A DNA stretch of 64,000 nt from Coniosporium tulheliwenetii (taxonomy: Eukaryota; Ascomycota; Dothideomycetes): the NCBI GenBank assembly GCA_030247845.1, contig JAPDRP010000009.1, positions 434,001 through 498,000 of the forward strand, in the 5' to 3' direction. A program made the position numbers and the translations under genes. The notes under the pieces are model-generated. The model ran no database searches. It was not told the DNA's origin and saw only the letters and a program-made list of their open reading frames with translations. Of this stretch, positions 1-9,375 are shown piece after piece. Positions within the stretch are counted from its first letter, which is position 1. Every line of letters begins with the position of its first letter.

Positions 1-2521
1 CTTCTTAAGTTTCTTTTAAGAGCGGCTTTAGCATCCATATATTACTATATACTAGTTCTACTAGGCGGGGCCTAGAATCCCTTTCTTTTATAGCTTAAAA
101 TATAGCCGTAACCCCTAAGGTAGACTAAATATACTTATTTTTCTACTAGTTAAGAAACTCTTTATCGCTATTATTCTATTCTTTTTACTTATAAATACTA
201 ATAGAAAATATAGCTATACTAGATCTAGATACACTTATACTTTCTATATAAGTAAAGTCTAGGATTTATGCAACGCAACTAGTCTTAGTTAGATACTATA
301 AAAGCACGATTAGCTCTACATTCTATAGTATACTTAGCTACGCTTATCTTTCTATATTTATAAAGTAGATATTTTGCCGCACTAGGTTCTAGGAATTTAT
401 ATAGTTAAAGAAATAGTAGTTCTCTCTATAGTTAAAACAGATATTCTACTAAGGTTAGTACTACTCTACATCTATGCTCTAGGGTTCTAGATACCGCTAA
501 TAACTATATAATTATAGTATAAGCTAACTAGTATAATACTAAAGCTAAGACTAGGCCCTTCTAGCTAACGGCGCTATAGCTGTATATTAGAAGAAAATAG
601 TAAATACCCTTAGATTAGTATAAATGTATTTAAGATCTAGCGTCTAGTATATAATCTAAAATAGCTCTATAAAGCTAAGATTTATTTTCTTAAAGGTATC
701 TATTAACTTATCTATTTCTAAATCCTAATAGATAGTCTTAGCTTTTAGTGGCGTTAGTAGCTTAATAATCTTAGTAGTTATAATTCGCAGCCTTATATTA
801 TTAGCAGAGCTTACTAGTACTATATTCGCTAATATAGTACTTACTAGTATAAATAAATCGGTGTTATTAAGTAGATTCTAAGTATTATAAAAGGCTCGCA
901 CTGTTTTAGGTAGTAGGCTAAGCTAGAAGGTACCTATCTTACTAGCCTTAATACCGCACTTCTTTACTATAGCTATCTTAGCCTAAAAAGTACTTCTTTC
1001 TAGAAGAGATAGCCTTATTACTTAGGACTAATATTTCTAGCCTTAAGAATTCTATTTAAGATACTCTAGAATTTATAGTATTAGGCGTAGAGGTTACTAT
1101 CTTTCTACGCGCTATAATACTAGATAAAGCTCTTAAGATAATCTAGTCGGCGCTATTACTAGTAGGGATTCTAGTTAGAGTACTTTCTTTTAAGGGTAGC
1201 TACTAAGTTGTTCTATTTATATAAGTTATACTTTAGAAGCTACTTAATCTATTTGCTAATTAAAGATTATAGTAATGAAGCAACTGGGTAAACTACTACT
1301 CCTTAATAATATAATAATTTCTATATAGGCTTTAGTATGCTTTTAGAAACTTTATAATATTCTAGCTAGTAAAATAAAGAGCTTCTAGTAAGAATATAGT
1401 AGGCAAGGAGAATGCTACGCTTGGGACTATTATATAGTAAGGGTAGCCATTACCTAGGAATATAGAAATACTATAGCTGGACTAGCTACTCTTCCTAAAA
1501 GATACACTTAATAGAGAATTAGGTACATTCTAATTAGAAAAACTACTCTAATAAGTATAAGCTATAGTAGCGGGTGGATCTAAGTGTAAAGCTTAAAAAG
1601 AGCTAAGCACTAAGTCTACTATAACTTATAAGACTAATAGTAAAATAATTCTAAAAGATTACTTAGTAGATAATACCGCTATTACACCTAGAATACGTCT
1701 TATACTTATATATAACCAATTTATCTCTAAACTACTTTATTAATAATTAACCCTTCTTAATAACTAAAGCTTTAAATACTACTTTATTTCTACTAAGATA
1801 TACTACCTATAACCTATTCTACTATCTATATACTAGAGTGAGAAAGATCTCGACTCTTTTATACTAACCTATTCCTAATAAGCCGCGCACTAACCTTAGT
1901 TTCTTACCTTACTAGCCGATCGTCTAACCCGCTATCTTCTTAATAGAGGTGTGTATTAGCTCTTTTTAGATTAAGCCTATACCCTAATACTTAATCTTAA
2001 TTCTCTTACTTCTAATTGCTTTTTACTAACTGCCGGTTATCTATACTAGCTACACTTTCTACTTTTATAGATATATTCTAACTTTGTAATTATCTAGCTT
2101 TTATAGCTACTACTATAAATACACGTGCTTTTCTAGTTCTCTATATCTCTTATATCTATGATAATAAGATTAAGGCCCTATACTACTTACTAAAATATAT
2201 ATAAAGATGTAGATAGTAAACAGTAGTCGAGATTAATTATTTATAAGAATTAAATATAAATAATAATTATAATAGTAAATAGACCGCGTAGTAGGTAGGA
2301 GTATAGAAGGAGAATCATTAATATTAGTAAGGATAGTTAATTTCTATCTAAGGTTCCATGCCGGAGCTACTATTATATAAGTATATTAAGTTACTAATAT
2401 CTCGCAAAGCACTTTTAATAAAGAAAAGAAAAACTAGAAAGCTAAGTCTAGTTAGATTATATACTATCTAAACCTTCTACTATCCACTCTACTATAACAG
2501 TAATCTAGGCTAGTTTAGTAC

Positions 2522-2863
2522 ATTAGTAAATCTTTTAAAAAGGCTTAGTAAGTAACTACTCTAAGCGCTTGAAGCTATCTCTAAGACTACTTAGAGACTA
2601 CTTAGAGATGCTCGCGAGTAGTTTACAAGTAAATATATCTATCTTTAAGCGTTTAGAATGCTCGAAATAGCTTAGAATAGGGTAAATTTTAGGATAATTT
2701 AGTATAATTTAGTATAATTTTATCCCTACTCTAAGCTATTCTAAGCGCTCCAAGCGCTTAGAAATAAGTATACTTACTTATAAACCGCTCGCGAGCTGCT
2801 TATATGCTGCTTATAAGCTATTTATAAGTGCTCGGAGCAGGTTTTTTTAAAAGATTTACTAAT
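2522..2863. mobile_element. Fold-back MITE-like element with 20-bp terminal inverted repeats
   Basis: ATTAGTAAATCTTTTAAAAA at 2522-2541 is matched exactly, in inverted orientation, by the sequence ending at 2863. Inside, about 2640-2775 forms a near-perfect palindrome: TAGCTTAGAATAGGG on the left mirrors CCCTACTCTAAGCTA on the right around an AT-rich core, and AAGCGCT/AGCGCTT motifs also pair. There is no coding capacity. The length (342 bp), terminal repeats and internal hairpin fit a non-autonomous DNA element inserted in the RIP island. I see no clear target-site duplication. Confidence 0.6.
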
Positions 2864-5348
2864 AGAGAGGTTATAAAGACTCTAATAGAAGCTAGAAGAA
2901 TCTTATTAGTAGTAAAATATACATAATAGAGCTAAGAGTTAAGATTATAATATTTTAGTACTATTTATAACTAGTTTTTTTAAGGGTTACTCTCCTTCTA
3001 ATAGGAAGATCTCTAGATTAATAGGTTAATATATCCGTAGCTATATTTAAAAAACCTTATAGTATATAATTTTAAAGTTAAATTGGAAGAGGAATTTACT
3101 CTAACGGATCTAGTAATAGTTTAAGGACTTTATTTATATAAAGTACTCTAGATTCTTATAGTCTAAGATAATATTAACCGCTTCTTCCGTATCTTTTAGT
3201 TGAGAATACTATACTTTAAAGGCCTTAGTAATAGCTAAGAGTTTCTTATTATAAATCTTATAATTACATTCCGTAATAGATATTTTAGTTTAAAAATACA
3301 CCACTAGTCGGAGTTAATTGTTAGGGTTTAGTTAATATAAAATACTAGCTATAATATAATCTAAAGTATTAGTCTCTACTATTACTAGTTTATTCTAGTT
3401 AAAATGCTATAGAATAGATATAGAGATAAAAGCTTATTTTAGCTTATAGAAAGCATATTTATAATCTAAAACCTAAATAACCGGCCGGTTGTTATAAGTA
3501 AGACTAGTAAAAGGGGTGATAATCTTAGAGAAGTTTCTAATAAAGTATTAGTAGAAATTCGCGAATTCTAGAAAACCCTAAATATCTTTTAAATTCTAGA
3601 GTTAAGGCTAGTTTTATATTATAGAGACTTTAGTCTAATCTATTTTAGTTTTCTTAATAAAAATAACTAGTTCTAAATACTTAATCTTCTAAATATAGAA
3701 TTTACACTTCTTAATATTAACTTATGAGCTAGCTTTCCTAAGGCGAAGTAGTATCTTCTATATATATTTTTTATATCCGCCTAGAGTATTACTATAGATT
3801 AGAATATTATTAATATATACTATATAGAATTAGTCTAAATATTTCTAAAGGACGTTATTAATATAATACTAGAAGGATAAGGGCGTATCTAGTATTCTTT
3901 ATAATATAATCTAATCTCACTACGTGATATTAATTCTTAACTTATTAACTATATCTTAGCACTATTATCTTTCTCCTTAATTAGAACTCTAACCTTTATA
4001 GTAATCTTATTATATATAGTAGCTCTAGCTATCGTGTGAAAGCGCCTATTAATACACTAGTATAGGCGAAAGAATTTAAAATATTTTAGATTCTTAGTAT
4101 TATAGCTTATAAGCATGTTTCTAATCTTATTTAACACGCTTATATAGAGTATTAATTTCTTTCCGTTATTATTATACCTAGTATTGTTAATATAGCGCTA
4201 GAACTTAGTAGTAAAGGTAGTAAAGTTATAGTTCTTCTAGTAGAGCTTAGTAATTTTTACCTAGACGGTTGCTTTTAGATTTAGATTACTAAAGGCTAGC
4301 TTAAGATATTTAATTATTTATTCTATTAAGCTAAATTTAAGGATGCTATCGGCCTAGATGTACGAGAGAAAGAAAGCTTATATAGAATTCTTAAGGCGCT
4401 TATATAAGTACGTAGTTTAAGCGGCTTTAGTTAGATAGCGGTTAGTATTAATACAAAGCTTTATATAAATACTTATAATAAATAAATAAAGAGTGGTACG
4501 GTTAAAGCCTAAGAATAGCTCTAGATTAGATAGCTTGTTAGATTTATTAGATATAACGTTACTTATACGCGTAGCTTAAGTGGTAAGATAGGTAATATAT
4601 TAGGTTGTTTTAGTATATATAGTAATTATAGCGTCGTATTATTAGATAAGCTCTTTAAGATATTTATTAATTATACTATAGTACATATATATCTTATTAT
4701 ACGTGTTTAAAAGTTAATAAAGAAAGTTATACTACTATTTAGACTGTTTTATAACTTTCGTAATAAAGTTAATAGTATTTTAAGAACTTAAGAGAGGCTG
4801 TAAAAGATTAGAGGTACTATCTAAGGTTATAGATATATTAGCATTAATAAAAAAAGCTATAGTAGACTATAGTAAGGCTATAATAAGAGATAATTAGTAA
4901 GTATAATGTAATATTATAATATAGAGTTACTAAGGTTCTAGAACTTAACTAATTAGCTAGTATATAAAATGTTATATAAGAATAGAAAGATCTATAAGCT
5001 TAATAGAAAGAAAACCCTTAGTATAGAAGCATATAACCTCGGAATAATAGAAGATTCGAATGCTAGAAAATACTAAGACTAAACTATAATACCGCGCTAG
5101 CCTAATAGGGTAAACTTTTAAAAAATTACGTAATAGCCGCTTAACTTTTTAAAACGTGGATATTTAGGTAATAATTACTAGGGAGTGAAAGTTAAGCGAG
5201 TCGAGGAATACTAAAAGTCTACTTACTAAGCAGCTTAGTAAGCAGCTTACTAAGTAATTTAAAATATCTTTTTATAAGTATCTCTAAGCGCTCGAGACGC
5301 TCGCGAGCGCTCAGCGCTTGTAAAGAAATAGTCTTAGCCGAGCGGGTG

Positions 5349-5362
5349 AAAGATTTGCTAAT
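5349..5362. repeat. Second copy of the MITE terminus
   Basis: AAAGATTTGCTAAT is the right-end terminal motif of the 2522-2863 element, but with C where that copy has T (TTGCTAA versus TTACTAA), as expected for a less RIP-mutated copy. Just upstream, 5281-5320 holds a GC-rich stretch with GCTCGCGAGC, like the interior of the intact element. The left end was not found. Confidence 0.45.
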
Positions 5363-5514
5363 GAGTGGTTAAATAAGCGGCTATAGATACGGTATTAGAA
5401 AACAAGAGATTCAAGCTATCACACTATACCAAGCATATTAATAAATGTAAGAACTAAGGTGGAGCTAAGATAGCTTTACTTAGTTCTACTAAGCTAGAAG
5501 AGGGCTAGTCTAGC

Positions 5515-5886
5515 TTAGTTAGCGGAAGTATAGGTATTTCCTATTTAGGAAGGAGTGTAAATATAGATAAGAAGGAATAATAATATAGTATAGTATTACT
5601 ATTGTCTTGTCTTGTTGTTATCCTCCTTTTAGAAGGAGAGAAGAGGTTTTATATACATGTAGAAGGCTATCTAGAACCTTCTATAGAATTAATACGCGTT
5701 ACGTAATATTACGTAATAGATAGAACATTCTAGAAGCTTATAGAACCTTCTAGAACCATATTAAATTCTATAGAAACTTATAGAATCTTCTAGAACCTTC
5801 TAGAACCTTCTAGAATCTTCTGCTTACAAATCAATCTAGGCTAGCTATAAAAGCTTAGTTTAGTAGGGAATACCTATTTCCTTACA
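5515..5886 (-). repeat. LTR-like segment with TATA box
   Basis: Read on the minus strand, this segment starts with TGTAAGGAAATAGG at 5886, carries a 10-bp tandem array (5721-5820), then a TATA box (TATATAAAACC, about 5645-5656), and then a CT-rich leader running into the retroelement. This is the order expected of the U3/R part of the 5' LTR of the minus-strand Gypsy element. The inner boundary is uncertain. A matching second LTR was not identified; it may be before base 1 or too mutated. Confidence 0.5.
5721..5820. repeat. Ten-unit, 10-bp tandem array of HSE-like AGAAnnTTCT
   Basis: Ten consecutive 10-bp units with consensus TAGAACCTTC. Joined units create repeated nGAAnnTTCn motifs, the consensus of heat-shock-factor binding elements. 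The array lies about 65-75 bp upstream (minus-strand sense) of the TATA box of the LTR-like segment. It contains few CpA sites, which may be why it kept its period in a RIP-mutated region. Binding by a heat-shock factor is an inference from the motif. Confidence 0.65.
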
Positions 5887-6524
5887 TCTGTCTCGGAGGC
5901 GCTCGCAGAAACCGCTCTATCTCGCGAGCCGCTCGCGAGCGGGCACACCCGCTTAGTGTTTCCGAGCGCTCGGAGACAAAAAAGATTTGCTGATATAGCT
6001 ATGAGAAAGATCACTAGTTAAAGCTATTAGTGCTAGATAAGATACAAAGCAGCTGAGTATCTAGTTCAGATTATACATATATAAGATAGAATGGTATTCA
6101 GCTCCGCGATTATCTATCCAGCTATTTATAATATAATTAGCAAGAATAACGCCGAACTCTAGTACGATACTATACTGAGCTGTCATCCCGCGGATCTGGA
6201 CCGGCATAGAGGCAATACCATAGTGCTAATAAATGCAGCTGCGGTACAAATCAACTGAGTAAGTTAACGAGTCACCACCGATTTATTAGTAACACTGGCT
6301 AAGATCAACGAAGACGGCTCCATTATCACATGAATCTTCGTTCTCGCCTTTCACTTCTAGCAAGCTGAATCGTAGCACGGCAGGGTATTGTTTGTATGGA
6401 GCTACATAGGAAATATTGTAATATAGAAATTCAAAACAAGACAGTAATTAGGTATGTTCCACAAAGAATCGCACATGTCTCGATGTCCTCGGCAGAGCCC
6501 ACTGCTGAGATTGCTTCCACAACC
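5887..6524. other. Transition from RIP island to normal-composition DNA
   Basis: The stretch opens with GC-rich palindromes (GCTCGCGAGC at 5931-5940) and another MITE-terminus copy, AAAAGATTTGCTGAT, at 5980-5994. Composition then returns to normal after about 6.1 kb. No gene is supported here; it is the 3' flank of the minus-strand paralogue that ends at 6525. Confidence 0.6.
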
Positions 6525-7186
6525 TCACCAAGAAGGCCCATGGCCGCCCCGCCCACCCCGTCCACCATTTCTGGCTCGCCCAGTCTGTCTGCTTGGGTTA
6601 GCCAGTCCAGCGGGCGCAGCCTGCCCAGCGGGTGCAGCTCGCTGAGCAGGAGCGGGCCGTTGCGCAGGAGCAGCCTGTTCAGCAGGCTCCTCTTCTTCGT
6701 ATTCTTCAGGCTGCGCGGTGTAAGCAGCTTGTCCAGCCGGAGCAGCCTGCCTCGCCTCTCCACCAAACCGACCCTGTGGAGCACGATCCGCCGGAGATCC
6801 AAAACGCCCATACCCAGGGCCAGCAACAAGCGCACCGCGTGCAGTTCGCGTTGGGCGATCCAGAGGGCCGATATCATCCACCGCATAACCCGGATCGTAT
6901 ACCGCGAGGCGGTTGTCCACGACCGTATGAACGGGTGTGACGTTTGGAGTGAGCAGACCGATTGGGGCTCTGTACCCGAGCTCGACCACTACAGGCACAT
7001 CAAGCGCGACATATGGATCTAGGTAGCCTCCGCCCAGGCGCCGCAGCGCGGGCATAGACCAAGGTGGAAATCTTGTGCCCGGGGAGGAAGTATGCAAGGC
7101 CGTCCGCGTAGGTCGGCGAGCCCACAGGGCCGGAGAGATCGGGCGGAGTGGGTGCAATCATAGCTGATTACGTGTACGATGCACAT
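6525..7186 (-). CDS. Cys-rich N-terminus plus Ala/Gly/Pro/Gln-rich low-complexity protein (paralogue 1, frame-broken)
   Basis: An ATG at 7186 begins MCIVHVISYDCTH and a Cys-rich domain ending CPRCG (Cys at about 2, 11, 20, 31, 45 and 48), then runs into a TAG at 7019. The neighbouring frame, open to 6525, continues as a plausible protein: a moderately hydrophobic stretch, then repeats rich in A, P, Q and G, an acidic EEYEEEE patch and a C-terminal RGGRGG-like tail. The same layout (MCI...C-x(n)-C...CPxCG, then low complexity) occurs in the next gene at 8051-8614, so I infer one gene with a one-base frame break near 7025-7060, or an unrecognised intron. No GT donor lies between CPRCG and the stop. 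The family (short fungal proteins starting MCI with a Cys/His cluster) is familiar, but its function is unknown. Confidence 0.45.
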
Positions 7187-8050
7187 GATGTTAAGCCTAC
7201 GGTTCGACCGAGAGAGAAGTCTAAGATCCGGAGGGCCTGGAGGTGTAAGAGGTCCAAACAGCCAGGACTGGATTGCGAAGACGTCAAGATGTTCGCTTGG
7301 CAGCTTCGACACTCTGGTGGTTGGGTGTCCTGTATAGACACGAGAAGACGGAATAGTGAGGTTTGTTTGCCTTATGCTCGAGGCGTCAGCAGCGAGAAGA
7401 GCCAGCAGCGAGGAAAGCAGACGCCACCTGAGCTGCAGTGAATGAAACAAACCACCGCAGGACTCTGTACGCTTTTCATTGTTCAGAGAGACATTACTTG
7501 CGCTGCCGGAACCTCTATACACCTCGATCTAGATTTGAGGACCGGCTAGAGCAGTGGTGATAGAAATGTGAGACTCACCACTTGTGTAAAGAAATAGGCG
7601 AGTTGCTCTGAAGATGTATATCTTTCGTGGTTGTGTTGGATATTTTGATACTTGTCAGAAGTCTGTAGACGCTTATAGAGACGCAGTCCGTGGAAGAGAA
7701 GCTCGCAGTATTTGTATGCTACTAGACAGCAATGCAACGCAATGCGGTGACTACAAGTCGTGTGTCAGCAGTATGTTGACTCACTCGTCGTAGCGTGATA
7801 CACACTAGTGGTACGGAATGCTGGCCGTTGATGAACATTAACCCGCTGTGACGAAAGTCTCTACGCTTAAACCGAGGGCTTGGGGTGCAGGACTCTGATA
7901 CGGTATGTATTTGACTCTTTTGAGCTACACAAGAGAAGATTGTGGCACAAGATCTCAGAGAACGATGGTAGTGAAAGGTCCTCCGCAAGAGATCGTAGAA
8001 TGTTAAGCTATCCTTCCGCTCATGCCATGCATAGAAATGCCATCGTGGCC
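7187..8050. other. Upstream region of paralogue 1
   Basis: No credible gene. It holds the conserved upstream blocks listed separately and serves as the 5' region of paralogue 1 and the 3' flank of paralogue 2, both on the minus strand. Confidence 0.5.
7571..7713 (-). promoter_or_regulatory. Conserved upstream blocks, copy 1
   Basis: Three blocks appear in the same order as upstream of the second paralogue: AGACTCACCA (7571), TGAAGATGTATA (7609-7620) and GCAGTATTT (7705-7713). They lie about 390-530 bp before the start codon. A shared promoter/leader retained after tandem duplication is the simplest reading. Confidence 0.45.
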
Positions 8051-8614
8051 TCACTGACCGCCATTACGACGGCGAAGGTATGCCAAGATGTCTTCGAGCC
8101 GTGCTCTCGCTGCACCCCCGGCGCCCGGTCCGTCCGGTCCATACTCTCCATACGGCCCTCCCTGTCCGTATAGCCCACCATCCCGATAGAATGGCCCCGG
8201 TCGTCCGAATGGCCCTCCACCTCGCCCGAACGGCCCACCGTCGTATCCAAATGGTTGTGGCCGTCCGAAAGGACCGCCACGCTGTCCGAACGGCCCGCCC
8301 TGTCCGAACATCCCATTATCGCGTCCATAAGGGCCACTGCCTCGCCCAATCGGTCCATCGCGCTGTCCGAATGGTCCACCGCGCTGCCCAAACGGCTCAC
8401 CTCCACGTCCGAACGGCCCAGCGTATCCGTATGGATCATCCTCTTCATCTTCGAAGTAGGGCGGACCGCCGCAATCCGGGCATGGGCGAGGTTCGTGGTC
8501 CTCATCCATCTCTGGGTTTGGACAAGGCCGTTCAGTTTGATAGTAACGCTCGCAGGGATCGAAGAAGGGTTGACGGTCGCCGCAACCGAAGGTGACAATG
8601 CCTTGTATGCACAT
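8051..8614 (-). CDS. Cys-rich N-terminus plus GGPFG-repeat protein (paralogue 2)
   Basis: 187 aa from the ATG at 8614 (MCIQGIVTFGCG); an in-frame GTG upstream is not used. Residues about 1-50 carry a Cys cluster (MCI...FGCG...DPC...PCPNP...PCPDCGG) that may bind metal. Residues about 55-165 are a low-complexity domain of GGPFGQR / GGPFGRP units with about a dozen FG dipeptides, then a short helical tail (LEDILAYLRRR). Single exon. It is the tandem partner of the gene ending at 6525: same Cys layout, same strand, shared upstream blocks. Function unknown. FG-rich disordered domains are typical of phase-separating or RNA-binding proteins, but no RNA-binding fold is visible and there is no signal peptide. 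Confidence 0.7.
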   Translation of the reverse strand: MCIQGIVTFGCGDRQPFFDPCERYYQTERPCPNPEMDEDHEPRPCPDCGGPPYFEDEEDDPYGYAGPFGRGGEPFGQRGGPFGQRDGPIGRGSGPYGRDNGMFGQGGPFGQRGGPFGRPQPFGYDGGPFGRGGGPFGRPGPFYRDGGLYGQGGPYGEYGPDGPGAGGAARARLEDILAYLRRRNGGQ

Positions 8615-9375
8615 GGCTGTAAGTCTCACTGTTCGGCTAAGGGATGTAGCCTACGTCGAGGAGGGACTGAGGTAAGCAGAGGTCGTCTAGGGAATAAGTC
8701 GATTCTGTGGGCTAATGCTTTATAATTCCTATGGAGAAGAGTCAGCGGCAGAAGCAGTGAGCAGCAAAGAGTCAACAGCGTGGGAATCCTGTGGCGGGAA
8801 AGTAGCTGCCGGTTATCCTCTGCTAGCCGAAAAACGGGTAGTATTGCAGTACTCTTGCTGGGTGGCGAGAGACGGCCTGCGCTACTAGCCTTTCTAGACA
8901 AGATTCAAAGTGGATTTTTCGATCGTCGGGGACAGCTTCATGTGGATAGCACTTGATCATCCGTTACATCATCAAGAGCATACAGGTCATTCAAGGTGAA
9001 CGCGATAAGCTGACAACTGACCTGAACGAAGTAATAGGAGTGCAGACGTAAGACTCCCCACTGGGTTATTGATGTTGGAAGCTTTGAAGATGTATACGCG
9101 TTGCTGATGGTTGAAGTATGCGGGAGCAAAGCGAGGTCGCTTGCAGTATTTATCTGCTCGTGGAGTGCAGAGCAGCGCAACGTGCTGGCAACACTGCATA
9201 CGTCAGCGGTGTGTCCACTCTTGTTGGCATGGCGCATACCCTATACACGTAGCAAGCATGGCATCAACATTAATGTATTCACCGCAGCGGAAACCGATCT
9301 CTTGATCTTGCAATCGTTCGTGCCACGTAAGATACTGCCCACAGTGAAGCACGAGGAGTGTGCGAGGCACTGAGA
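8615..9375. other. Upstream region of paralogue 2 / 3' flank of GCP4
   Basis: No gene recognised. It contains the second copy of the conserved upstream blocks at 9051-9151. Several short ORFs on both strands show no family resemblance. Confidence 0.5.
9051..9151 (-). promoter_or_regulatory. Conserved upstream blocks, copy 2
   Basis: AGACTCCCCA (9051), TGAAGATGTATA (9085-9096) and GCAGTATTT (9143-9151) repeat the order seen at 7571-7713, with similar spacing between the first two blocks (34 versus 38 bp). They lie about 440-540 bp before the start codon at 8614. Confidence 0.45.

Larger units (their letters stand above)
1..5515 (-). mobile_element. RIP-degraded Ty3/Gypsy retrotransposon island
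   Basis: This block is extremely rich in TpA and in the words CTA/TAG and poor in CpA and TpG, the signature of repeat-induced point mutation. No ORF survives. On the minus strand reverse-transcriptase remnants are readable: about 3794-3809 encodes ILIYS from the YVDDILIYS active-site block, and about 3480-3600 encodes a stop-interrupted copy of the block LKD-GFLEFANFY followed by FIRNFSKII and a TPLT-like tail. This order and wording are typical of Ty3/Gypsy pol. RNase H and integrase should lie at lower coordinates and gag at higher ones, but I could not read them. The exact ends of the element are not determined, and the island may hold more than one element. It is dead: CAG/CAA/CGA-type codons have become stops throughout. 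Confidence 0.85.
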
